Translations under genes and position numbers: made by a program
Notes under the pieces: generated by a model
What the model was told of the DNA's origin: nothing
Databases searched by the model: none
Seen by the model: the letters and a program-made list of their open reading frames with translations, nothing else
From: Simmondsia chinensis
Lineage: Eukaryota; Streptophyta; Magnoliopsida; Caryophyllales; Simmondsiaceae
DNA length: 64,000 nt
Assembly: GCA_018398585.1 (NCBI GenBank)
Contig: JAGTTD010000012.1
Coordinates: 18,857,036-18,921,035 of the forward strand
Direction: 5' to 3'
Shown here: positions 21,553 to 31,858 of the stretch, piece by piece
How the letters are laid out: every line of letters starts with the position of its first letter
Numbering within the stretch: the first letter of the stretch is position 1

Positions 21553-21987
21553 TTATTCCCTAGACAACTGAGAAGAGATAACCATAGGTAAAGTCTCGTC
21601 GGGTCCTAAGAAAGCATACTTAAGAATAGATGGCAACCACTTAAGTTCAAGTTTGGGTGGTAAAACTATGGAAGGCAAGGCAGGGGAATTTGAAAGCATA
21701 GGTAAGCCTTCTACTTTTGACAACCAATGGCAAGTCTCTAAGGGGGCACACAACCCAAGCAAATCATTCATCTCTCTAATGTCATTTTCAATCTCAAAAT
21801 CATCAGAACAATCATATACTAGTGCTTGCTCAAGGGAATCACTAACTAGGATAGAGGGGAGTGTTTGGTCAACCAAATCATCAATAACATCCACCCAGAA
21901 ACACTTCAACTCATCCTCACTAGTGGGTGACAACGAAGCCTTAAAAATGTTCAACCTAATGGTCATGTTTGCAAAACTAATGTTCAT
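21553..21987 (-). pseudogene. Linker region between protease and reverse transcriptase
   Basis: A 144-codon open frame starting MNISFANMTIRLNIFKAS and containing ELKWLPSILKYAFLGPDETL just before the RT, a block usual in Athila-like pol. No catalytic function is assigned; it is part of the polyprotein. Confidence 0.6.
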
Positions 21988-22379
21988 TACCTAGATCTAC
22001 AATTAATGGTAGCAATCGCCGTCGCTAAGAAAGGCCGACCTAGAATGACAAGGACATAGTTTTTCGAATGAATAGAAGGTTCCATATCAAGCACGAGGAA
22101 ATTCGTAGGAAACAAGGCTCTATCTACTCTAACTAACACGTCAATTAGCTCACCACGGGGGATCTGAGTTGATCTATCTGCTAACTGCAAGGTCACCGTG
22201 GTGGGTTGCAACTCTCCCAGGCCTAACTTCTCATAAACCGAGCAAAGAATAATGTTGACACTTGCTTCTAAGTCCAGTAAAGCTTTATCAATCGGGTAGT
22301 CTCCAAGTGAACAAGAGGTGGTGGAGACACCAGGGTCTTTGTACTTAATTGGGGTGTCACACTTCAAAATAGAGCTCAC
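21987..22379 (-). pseudogene. Aspartic protease of the Athila-like element
   Basis: Cleaves the polyprotein. The open frame starting MSSILKCDTPIKYKDPGVST leads to KALLDLEASVNIILCSVYEK, where plant Gypsy proteases have ALLDLGASVN; Glu replaces Gly in the active-site D-x-G-A/E-S motif, which would impair catalysis. It ends with ILGRPFLATA, the conserved flap-distal ILGRPFL motif. Confidence 0.8.
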
Positions 22380-22479
22380 TTGCTCGGCTAAAAATACTTT
22401 TTTAGGAAGATGTGCTCTAGATCACCTCTTTTGGTTCAGAAGGTCCTTAATAAACTTCGTATAGGCCGAAATTTGTTTA

Positions 22480-24130
22480 ATTGCATCAAGAAGGGGAATG
22501 TTTATCTTTACTTGCCCAAAAGTCTCCAAAATGTCTTCCTACTTCTTATCCTTCCCATTTGGATGTGGTGCAACTAAAGCTTGGGGAAAGGGCACTCTAG
22601 GTACATATGAGGAAGGAAGATCAGAGGTCTTAGAAGTGGGAGAAGGGTGAATGACCTCATCGGTCTCCTTTTCTCTTTCCTCGCTCTTTTCTTCTCCCTC
22701 GCCGCTTATGGGTTCTTCACTCTCAGCACTCACCCCATCTTCAACCTACTTCCCACTTCTTAACATTGTAATAGACTTTCCTTGCTCTTAATGGGGAGGA
22801 TAACTATCTTGCTTCACACGGTTCCGAGGGTTCTCTACGGTTTGGCTAGGGAGTCTTCCCTCATCTTTCCTACTTAAAGTGTTAGCTAGTTAACCTATTT
22901 GGGTTTCTAGCTTTGAGATCGATTATGTATGGGAGTGGAGGAGTTTGGAATTAGCTTCTAAACCTTTCAGCGCACTCAAGACCTTCTCTTCAAAATTTGA
23001 ATTGGAGCTCAAATTAGAAGGTTAAGAGTAGTTAGAAGCATACCCTTGTGTTTGAAAACCAAGAGGGCGTGGCATACTAGATTGTTGAGGTCGTGGATTG
23101 TGTTGCTGTGGCACGAATTGTCCTTCTCCTCCTTGCCTCCGGGAGAAGTTTGGATGGTTTCTCCAGCCCGGATTGTATGTGTTCGAGTACGTATCCTTCC
23201 TTGAGAATCCTTGGGCTGGATTAACCTGTTCCTCCAACCACTCAACAAAAAGTGAAGCAGAGGGGCAATCTTGCGTAGAATGAGAGACACTAGAGCATGA
23301 AGAACAGACACTATACATGTTTTGAACATTAGACAAATTAGACGTAGTAGAGGGAGTCAAATTCATCTTAAATAAGGAAGTAAGCTGCTCTATAGAAGAG
23401 GCAAGAGAGTCTACTTTCTTATATAAGATGGAAATGTGAGCAATTTCATGTAATTCTCCTCTATTTAATCGAGCTGCATTTAACGTGCATGTGCGGCATT
23501 CTATTGTGAGTTCTCATTCAAATGTTCAAACAATTCCCATGCATCATCCTCATTTTTCCTAAGGAACTGACCACCACATGAGGCATCAACAGTTTGTTGA
23601 CCCTTTTCATTTAACCCATAATAGAAATTTTGGACTAGTTGCCATTTAGGGATAGCATGATATGGACAAGCTCGTAAGAGTTCCTTGAACCTATCCCAAC
23701 TCTCATGGAACTCCTTAGCAAGGAGTTGGGCAAAGGTGTTAATGGCTCTTCTATCAGTGTTGGTCTTACTAATGGGATAGAATTTCTTAAGAAATTCTTG
23801 CTACGCTTGAGTCCAAGTACTAATCGTCCCACTAGGTAAGGTGCCTAACCAATACTTAGCCTTATCCTTCAAAGAGAAAGGAAAAAGACGAAGTAAGATG
23901 GAATTGTCACTAATGTTAGGAATCCTGAAGGTTGAACAAACCTCCATGAAACTGTCCAAGTGTGTGTACGGGTTCTCATTACCTAAGCCGTGGAATGAAG
24001 GAAGCATTTGTATGGTATGTGGCTTAAGCTCGAACTGATGGGCTACCAGTGGCAATCTAATGCATGAAGCTGAGGTCTATGTAGTGGGAGTAAAATACTC
24101 CATAAGTGGACGTGGTTGTTGTTCGTCAGC
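22480..24130 (-). pseudogene. Gag of the Athila-like element
   Basis: Nucleocapsid and capsid precursor, decayed. Pieces in order on the minus strand: 24055-23801 with LPSFHGLGNENPYTHLDSFM and LFPFSLKDKAKYWLGTLPSG (retrotransposon gag domain); 23832-23635; 23366-23022 with the zinc knuckle CSSCSSVSHSTQDC (CX2CX4HX4C) and a Gln/Arg-rich stretch; 22733-22539, Glu-rich. Frameshifts separate the pieces. The gag core is related to that of the gag-protease elements at 31859 and 62318. Confidence 0.8.
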
Positions 24131-24535
24131 CATTGCGGTTTGTGCTCGGTGTTGGGCTCTAAAGTCTCTTAAGGTCCTTTCAATTTCAGGGTCGAATCTA
24201 GTAAGGTCAAGAGACAAAGAGCGGCAACCGTGCATGAATAAACAATCATAAGAAGCAAATTAAACTAAAAACTAAAACTAGCAAAACAAACAAAACAAAC
24301 ACTTAAAAAAAAAAAAAAATCCTAAAATCAACCTATGCACGAAAATCACAAGATAAATAATGCTTTAAAAATAAATAAATAAAATAAATAAATAAATAAA
24401 TTAACTTTTTAAGAAAAGTAAAGAAAATATTTTTTATAATTTTTTTCTAAAGAAAGAGATAATAACAATTAAAAATAATTAAAGAAAATTAAAACCAAAG
24501 AAAATCACAAAAATAAAATCACGAACATTGCCTAG

Positions 24536-24553
24536 TCCCCGGCAACGGTGCCA
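24536..24553 (-). other. Primer binding site, tRNA-Asp type
   Basis: Minus-strand TGGCACCGTTGCCGGGGA, one mismatch from the complement of the plant tRNA-Asp 3' end (TGGCGCCGTTGCCGGGGA); the change is CpG to CpA. It lies 6 bp inside the 5' LTR. Confidence 0.88.
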
Positions 24554-25507
24554 AAATCTTGATGTGTTTTTTTACGTCTATCAAAATTTAATATTCGACG
24601 CTATCTGCTAAACACATCTAAATTGAAGTGTAGGGTAAGAAGGTGTCGAACCATAAGGACTAACAGTACGTGAAATTATTCTATGTCCTAAATTGATTTG
24701 AATAAAATTGAGAGGTTTTTGTGTTAATTAATATAGAAAACGACAATTAAACTAAAATAATCTACTTCTAATCGGAAAAGTGTATTGAATTGGAACCTAG
24801 GGTTTCGAATCCATCATTAGTCAATTACTTTTGCGTTAACTCTTAACTTGGGCTTATTAATTATCACATGGGTAGTGGTTTAGGCTACAAGATTCAATCT
24901 ACTAAGGTGATATTGTTAGTATCGCACATTGACCCTATCTAACTAAAGCATAAGGAAAATAGGCTCAACCTAACGTATTGTTACTTATTACGTATAGACT
25001 TATCTAACTAAACCATAAGAAAGATAGGCTTTAATTAACAATTCAATTAATACTATTACTTGGTTAATTAATGCTAAGGCTACAAGCACAAAGAATTAAT
25101 TTATGAATACCAATCTCCACAATTAAAAGTTATAAACTCAATAATCATATTAATTGAATAAACAATTAAAGCAAAATACTTCACAATATTTCTCACAATC
25201 AAGCAATTTATGTAACAAACAACTTATCTCGAAATTAAAAGTAATACAAAAGTAAAAAGGCTAAGACTTAATCCAACTCCAGAGAGTAAGTTAGCTCTCC
25301 ATCAAGGATGACCCAGTGAAGGAGGTGATGTATGAACTCATGTTGATCTCCATGCTAATTTCACTATCATTCCAATTTAACGAAAAAAAAGATAAAATAA
25401 AGAGGGATAGGAAGAGAGAGAGAGCTGCAAAGAGAGAGAATACAGAGAAAAACGCCCAAAAACAGAGAACCAAAAACAGACCCATCCAACACTCGTCCTC
25501 TTCCTCC

Positions 25508-25514
25508 CTTTATA
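25508..25514 (-). promoter_or_regulatory. Putative TATA box of the Athila-like 5' LTR
   Basis: Minus-strand TATAAAG at the position equivalent to 16759-16765 in the other LTR. The hAT insertion lies upstream of it with respect to transcription, so it would have separated the core promoter from the U3 start. Confidence 0.45.
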
Positions 25515-25658
25515 ATTGATGACGAACCCTACGTGCGGAGCTGGGCTGGGCTTGCATGAGGTTGGAGATGACGGTGGCCTGAGCATGGGTCTGGTGCGAT
25601 GATGGGCCTTACGCTTGGGTTGTGCATGGACTGATGCGGGTCTGGGCCGGGGATGACG

Positions 25659-25666
25659 GTGACAGT
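25659..25666. repeat. hAT target-site duplication (left)
   Basis: GTGACAGT, repeated at 29049-29056; present once in the intact LTR copy. Confidence 0.92.
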
Positions 25667-25679
25667 TAGAGGAGGCCAA

Positions 25680-25880
25680 CGGGTCGGGTCGGCCCGAAAA
25701 TCGGCTCGGCCAGGCCTGTTTATGGCCCGGCCCGGCCCGGATGGCACTGCAGCGGGCCGAGCCGGGCCCAGGCTCGAGGTCCCCCGGGCCGGGCCTCGGG
25801 CCTAATTTTTTTAGGGGCCTGGGCCCGGCCCGGCCCGGCCAGTGATCCAGGCCTGGACCGGCTCGGCCCGGCCCGGCCCA
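25680..25880. repeat. GC-rich subterminal repeat block of the hAT element
   Basis: Many copies of GGCCCGG and its complement in both orientations, contrasting with the AT-rich surroundings. In hAT elements, subterminal repeats are the transposase binding sites; that role here is inferred. Confidence 0.7.
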
Positions 25881-25974
25881 AAAGAGCCAATGGCTCTTTA
25901 AGAGTAGTTGGCTTTTTTGTTGTAAAAGAGCCGTTGGCTCTTTTGTTGTACAGAGCCAACGGCTCTTTTTTTAC

Positions 25975-26023
<49 letters not shown>

Positions 26024-26301
26024 TTTCTATAAATACTTAAACCTCCCCAACTCATTTTCTCACAAAATCTTCAATTCTCTCTTCTCTCTCTATACATTCA
26101 TCATCTCCCATCTTCTCTAATTTGCTAATTGCAAAATTGTGCTCTAAAGTTCGAAGTTCGTAAAGTATTTGGCTGAAGTGTGAATTTCATTGTTCTCTCG
26201 TTTCGGTAATTTTAGTGTCGTAATTTTTTTTGATTCGCATTTTTAGTTATTTAATTTTCATTACTACTTGCATTTTATAAATAATAATCATTTATACTAA
26301 T

Positions 26302-28492
26302 ATGGCACACAACTCTTCATCATCATCTGGAGCCGGTCGTGCTAGTTCTAGCTCTTCTCGGCCACCCAGAATCCCTAAAAGGACTAGAATTGTCTTACTT
26401 GATACTGAAGAATGAGCTTTTATACAACCAGACCCAACACCCCAATACACTGATGATAGCATAGATTATAACTTTTCACAACCACAAGATTATCATGAGT
26501 CAGGTAGTGGTGGGGTTGGAGACTCACAAACTGATGAGGAACCCACCGCCACCGCCGAAGCCCAGCCTGAAACTAGTACCTTGACTAGTAGGCGTACAAC
26601 TAGTGGGGTATGGAAGCACTTTACCCTTAATAAGACAACTAATAAAGCAACCTGTAAATTATGTGACCCACCTAAGAAGTTTAGCCATCAACCCGGCAGT
26701 GGGATGGGCACACTAAATAGACATATACTTAGGTGCCACCCCGAGCAATTCCCCGAAAAGAGCCAACAACGTTTAGTTTAGGTTCTCTCAGGAGAGTAAC
26801 CGTAGGGGGCTAGCTAAATATGTAATTTTGAGTGAAAGGCCTTTTAGTACCGGCGAAAACCCACATTTCGTAGACTACCTCCAACGAAATGTGAACCCCG
26901 CCATTGTGAGGATTCCTCGGAACACCGAAAAGCGGGACGCTTTTACGTTGTACCACAATATTAAAATTGGGATACATACACTTTTTGCAACGAACACGAG
27001 CATGTTCTCGTTGACGTCAGACGTATGAACGTCCAAACCCGGCCAACCTTATATGTGCATAACGGCACACTGGACCGATGAATCCTTCATCATCCAGAAG
27101 AGAATAATTCATTTTGGGCTTTTAGTTTGCCCCCATACTGCCGAGGTAATTACGGGTGCGATTATGGCGGCAGTCCGCGATTGGGGCATAGAACAACGTA
27201 TCTTCAGTATTACGTTTGACAATGCTTCCAATAACACTGCATCCATAGCACATTTAATTAGGAAAATGGGACCCATGTTAGGTGGGAAGTGTTTTCATAT
27301 TCGTTGCATCTGTCACATTTTGCATTTAATGGTAATGGATGGTTTAGATCTTATAGACGTATCCCTTGCCACCTTAAGATCTATAATAATATGAATTAAA
27401 GCATCCGTCGCTAGGAAAAAAAGATTTAAAAATGTATGTAGGTTGCATAACATAGAATATAAACAATTTAAATTAGACTCCAAAACTAGGTGGTCGTCTA
27501 CGGTAGTAATGTCAGAGCGCATTCTACCGTACAAAGACGCTCTGATGGAATTCGCCCAGGAAAATCGTGTAGAATGGCGCGATTACAACCTGGACGGTAT
27601 ACATTGGGAGACAATAGATGAAATTTGTAAATTTTTTAGCATGTTTAAAGACGCGACAATATTTTTTTCGGGTTGCTACTATCCGGCCATGCCTCAAGCA
27701 ATATCAACATTGCTTGATATTGTAAATTGGATGGTGGGTAATGAATCCAACCCCATTTTGTTCGGATCGATTACTGCAATGAAAGGAAAGTTTGCCTTAT
27801 ATTTTTCTGAACTACCTCTTACTTATTGCTTTGCAACTATTTTAGACCCTCGTTGTAAACGCGGGGGTTTCAACTTGTTTTGCCAACATTTTTTTAAATA
27901 TTTGCATCCTACTCTTAATATCGACACTTTCATTGCTGATGTCGATAACGACTTGCATAATTTATTTTCTGAGTATTCTCGTAAATTATCATTTAATAAT
28001 CCTAGTACGACTGCAGTAGGATCTTCCACATCTAGTGGAAGTAGTTCACACATGTCATATTCGTGAAAGCTGTTGGAGCAATTTACGCCCGCAGTAGCCC
28101 CCACGTTATGTGACGAGCTAGATTATTACTTGCGGACACCGTTGGTCCATATTTTAGGGCCGCCGGCCAACCCGCATTTTGACCTTTTACAATGGTGGAA
28201 TACAAACCAAACCCAATATCCCGTGCTTTCCACCATGGCACGTGATATACTAAGTTGTCCGGTGTCTTCAGTAGCATCGGAGTGTGCTTTTAGTCTTGGT
28301 GGTAGGTTGCTTGGAACGAAGAGGGCAAAGCTATCGCCGTCGAGCTTGGAGATGTCCGTGTGCTTGAAGGATTGGCTGCTAGCTGAGGCAAGAGATCAAC
28401 AAAGAATGAAGCTGGATTCATCGAGCGATGAAGAAGACGATCGCACAACTGATACGTCAAATGATGGCGTAGAAACCCCCCGATATGACTGA
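26302..28492 (+). pseudogene. hAT transposase, Ac-like, four in-frame stops and one frameshift
   Basis: Cuts and pastes the element. Start ATG 26302 (Ser-rich N-terminus). BED zinc finger around 26611-26760: GVWKHFTL, CKLCDPPKK, HILRCH. Catalytic core: SDV before a stop where families have SDxWTS (first Asp), FSITFDNASNNTASI (second Asp), CFHIRCICHILHLMVMDGL, and a DUF4413-like middle (LDPRCKRGGF). C-terminal dimerisation domain: PVLSTMARDILSCPVSSVAS then ECAFSLGGR (catalytic Glu). Breaks: TGA at 26413, frameshift near 26780, TGA near 27026, 27392 and 28064. The rest of the reading frame is open, so decay is light. About 730 residues would be in the usual hAT range. Confidence 0.9.
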
Positions 28493-28854
28493 TATCAAGA
28501 TTCAAGACTTTTGCATGTTAATTATTTACTTTCAAATATTTACGTCAAAAGATGACCGCACACTCCATATGTCAAACTTTATATTTTTTGATTAATAAAT
28601 TTGTATTTTCAAATATTAGGCCCCAACTTTGTATTTGTATTTGATACGTTATTTATTTACTGATATTTTTTTGATAATTACTTATTGTATATTGTATTTT
28701 ATTTATTACATATATTTAGTATTATTTTTTTTGAACATGTATACTTGGAAAAAAAATATATTTGTACCTCATATTATTTATCAATGAATTACAATAATTT
28801 TAGTACAAAACGACTATGTATTTTTAAAATTTTTTTTAATTTAGTTAAAAAGGC

Positions 28855-29035
28855 TGGGCTAGCCCGGCCCGCCCGCATTGTAGCGGGCCCGGGCCTGGTC
28901 CCGGGCAGGTCCCGGCCTTGGAGGCCCTCGGGCCCGGCCCGGCCCCGCCGGGTTCTCTAGCGGGCCAGGCCCGGCCCGGCCTGCTACAGGGCCTGGCCTG
29001 CCGGACCCAGGCCCAGGCCCGGCCCGACCCGGCCC
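28855..29035. repeat. GC-rich subterminal repeat block of the hAT element (right)
   Basis: Counterpart of 25680-25880, with GCCCGGCCC, GGGCCCGGGCC and CCGGCCCGACCCGG motifs directly inside the right terminus. Confidence 0.7.
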
Positions 29036-29048
29036 ATGGCCACCACTA

Positions 29049-29056
29049 GTGACAGT
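29049..29056. repeat. hAT target-site duplication (right)
   Basis: GTGACAGT, identical to 25659-25666. Confidence 0.92.
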
Positions 29057-29439
29057 GACGTTGGCAGTTGCACTAGTGGGCTGGACGCAGGTCTGGGCTG
29101 GGGATCGAGCTGGGCTGTTGGTGTTGAAAGGGACGCAAGACTGAGGGGACGATGAGTTTGGGCTGAGAATGTGTTGGGCCGGTGTTTGTGGGCTTGATGA
29201 TGAAGGTGTTGGGCTTGGGGTATTGTAGCAGTGCAGTGCGGGTCGGGTCGGAGAGGGCCGAGCTTATACGTTGTTGTCCCGGATCTCGATTGACTTGATT
29301 TAATTGATTACGCATCGAGTTTGTCTTATTTGCACCAAAATTTTGGCAATTTTCGGAACTTCAATTTCAAACCTATTAAATATAAAAAATTATGAAAATG
29401 AGTGTAGAACTATAATTAAATCTGAGATGCATTAGTTTT

Positions 29440-29593
29440 ACAACTTTTGGATTATTATAATTACACTATTTTTTGTGCCTTGGTGTCGTGCCATAAACTA
29501 TTTACAAATAGTTAAATTGTAGAGTTTTTTTTTTAATTTTTTTTTTTCCTAAAAGCGACCTAACTTTTAGGCGAGGTTTAAAAAAATCATTTA
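29440..29593. other. AT-rich sequence between the Athila-like and Tourist-like elements
   Basis: No features; T-rich runs at 29526-29549. Confidence 0.5.
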
Positions 29594-30116
29594 GGCTATG
29601 TTATGCACATGGAATTGTAATTGGACAGCGGAATTATGATTCCAATTCCAATTCTAGTGAAATTAGAATTCTGATGGAATTGAAATTCCATTGTTCGGTT
29701 CATCAAAGGAATTGGATGTCAGAATTATAATTATATAATGATTCGAATCATTAACTATTTTCGGCCAATCGAGTTGGACAATTTTGAGCTTTAAATCAAC
29801 AACAGTCAAATTTTGGTCGGAGTAATTCACATTGCAATCGAGTTACTATGGCCGAAGCAATTTACTTTGAGTTTGAATTATTCGAGGTTCAAGTCAAATT
29901 GGGTTAAGTGTCACGTTAGGTCATTAGCATTCATGTTATCTCAGATTTTCAGTTAATCGGGTTTGGTTGATTTAGGTCATTTCAAGCTCGAGTCATCTTA
30001 GTGTTGGGGCAAACGAGTTGCATCATTTCAAATTTCGAGTCATCTTAGGCTAAGTTTGAGATGGGTCGGGTCATTTTGGGTTTGGGTTGTATTATGTTTT
30101 GGGTCACTTTGAAGGG

Positions 30117-31626
30117 TGATGTGCCTTATATTAACATATTTTATTCATGATATATTTGGCTTTTACATGTGTGTTTCTGTTGTAATCTAGGTACATCTTG
30201 GCTTCGAGTGTAATGAAGCAAACAAATGTTGAAAAGTAGAAGATTCAATCGTAATCAAAGCATAATTGAAGACTACTTTGAGAAACCTAACCACGTGTAT
30301 AAAATAAGTACCCATTGGGTCAAGATTAGGTCAAAAATAGTCTGTCCTTGGGCGTGTGGACCAATTGACCATGCATTTTGGCAATCGGTCAAACTTAAAA
30401 CGAGCAAAAGGTTAAAAGAAGGGAACTTATGACCCAATAATTCGCTAGTATACTTATTAAACCACTTGGGTCACGTAGATCTCTTCGAGAGCTTCAATTT
30501 GGTATATAAGTTGGCCCATAACTCTTTACGAATAAAACGTTACGCCCGTTTTAAATTAATTGCCAAGCTGTGAAAACTGTGGCCGATCGATCGGCCGATT
30601 TTCCCGATCGATAGGGGAGGGCACGGGATGTGCCCTAAGGACGCCCCACTTATAAATTAAGAGGGGGAGACCCAATTTCACATCTTTTTCCACGTCCCCT
30701 CTCCTCCTCTGCTCCTGAAACTGCTACGAGATCCAAGGAATTTTCAAATGCCGAAGCGCAGGTGGTCGGAGTGCCGGAAGGATCAAAAGTGAGGATCACG
30801 CCAACATCAATTGGGGAAGTCTTCAAATCCTTAGCTTTATCCATTGTTTTTTTTCCTTTTTAGATTTCATAATGTATAAAGTTCCCATGAAGGAGTAAAT
30901 ATTCTTAGTTTAGGTATGAAGGGCGGGTAGCCGCCTGTATCCCAGATTTATATCATACTTTTGACGATTGGTTTAGTTATGTTATATTCGCACCCCTGTG
31001 GGGAGTTCTTCATGATTGTTGGGTATTTTTGTACGTGTGCTTGTAGCCATGACTAGATCTCTAACTTTTCAGTGATTAATCTTGTGCTTGTAGCCTAGAC
31101 CATAACATAACAGAATTTCACGTGTGGTCAGGGTTGAGGTTGTACCCAACCTTGAACCCAATTATTTATATAAATTAATACTGAATTAGGAGTAATGAAG
31201 GAATTAAGTAGTGCTAATGAGATAACCTATGCTACACTTAGAGTGCTAAGATAGGTTATGTCTTTAGACTAGTTCATTATCCTAAACCCTAATTTATATA
31301 TTAACTCAGGCTTAGAATTTGTAGCCTAAGTCCTTCAAATCATAGTCCTAATTAAAATATAATAACGGGATACGTGTTAAGTTACCCTAAATTCACTCTC
31401 TAAACTAACCTCAATTGAATTGACATATTTACTTTATATTCAGTTTTATTAATTTAGCCAACAATTTATTCAAACAATAGAAACCCAAAAATTCAAACTG
31501 CTTGTTATTCACTAAGTCTAACTTAACATGATTCCGTGTGGATACGATCCGTATATCCGACAAAGCTACGACGATCTCATGCGCTTGCGAGTAGATGACT
31601 TTAAAACACACATTTAAAACACATCA
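30117..31626 (+). repeat. 5' LTR of the gag-protease element
   Basis: 1510 bp, from TGATGTGCCTTATATTAACA to TTTAAAACACATCA. Related along its length to 36121-37624 (inverted) and to the LTRs at 57026 and 62552 (also inverted relative to this one). Confidence 0.88.
30651..30658 (+). promoter_or_regulatory. Putative TATA box in the gag-protease element LTR
   Basis: TATAAATT in CCCCACTTATAAATTAAG; the inverted LTR keeps the same context on the minus strand near 37079-37090 (CTTATATATTAAG). Confidence 0.4.
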
Positions 31627-31632
31627 TGTATT

Positions 31633-31650
31633 TGGCGTCGTTGTCGGGGA
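31633..31650 (+). other. Primer binding site, tRNA-Asp type
   Basis: TGGCGTCGTTGTCGGGGA, two C-to-T changes from TGGCGCCGTTGCCGGGGA, 6 bp after the LTR. It fixes the direction of the element as plus. Confidence 0.85.
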
Positions 31651-31858
31651 ATCTGTAGACTAAGTTGATTTAGAAATTAACGAGTTATTTTTTATTTTTA
31701 TTTTTATTTTATTTGTTTTCAAAAAAGGAAAAGAGAAAAAAAATATTTGTTTTTCGTTATTTTTTTTTCTATTTTATTTTTCTTTTTAGTTTATTTTTAT
31801 TTATTTATTTACTTGTTTTAATTTTTTTTTGGTTTTTTTTTATTTTGTTTCTCTTGCT

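Larger units (their letters stand above)
25667..29048 (+). mobile_element. hAT transposon with transposase pseudogene
   Basis: A 3382-bp element with inverted ends TAGAGGAGGCCAACGGGTCG and (minus) TAGTGGTGGCCATGGGCCGG, flanked by a perfect 8-bp target duplication GTGACAGT (25659-25666 and 29049-29056). The uninterrupted sister LTR near 16890 has the site once. Both subterminal regions (25680-25880 and 28855-29035) are packed with GGCCCGGCCCGG-type tandem motifs. The single gene runs 26302-28492. Confidence 0.93.
15780..29434 (-). mobile_element. Athila-like Ty3/Gypsy retrotransposon
   Basis: A minus-strand LTR element with TGATG...CATCA-type ends and a perfect 5-bp target duplication GTTTT (15775-15779 and 29435-29439). 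LTRs: 3' at 15780-17376, 5' at 24560-29434 (enlarged by a hAT insertion at 25667-29048). The interior encodes gag, protease, reverse transcriptase, RNase H and integrase in that order, all broken. The primer site matches the 3' end of tRNA-Asp, as in Athila elements, and the RT (RRMPFGLCN, FMDDFS) and integrase sequences fit the Athila clade. The env-like ORF that many Athila elements carry before the 3' LTR is missing. Without the hAT insert the element is about 10.3 kb. Confidence 0.9.
24560..29434 (-). repeat. 5' LTR of the Athila-like element (with hAT insert)
   Basis: Two LTR parts, 24560-25666 and 29049-29434, join across the hAT element to match the 3' LTR. The end here reads GCATTA instead of GCATCA and is followed by the target duplication GTTTT. 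Confidence 0.88.

Noticed and set aside
25720..26055. ORFs across the GC-rich hAT end (Arg/Pro/Gly-rich)
   Set aside because: They read the GGCCCGG subterminal repeats and follow from them.
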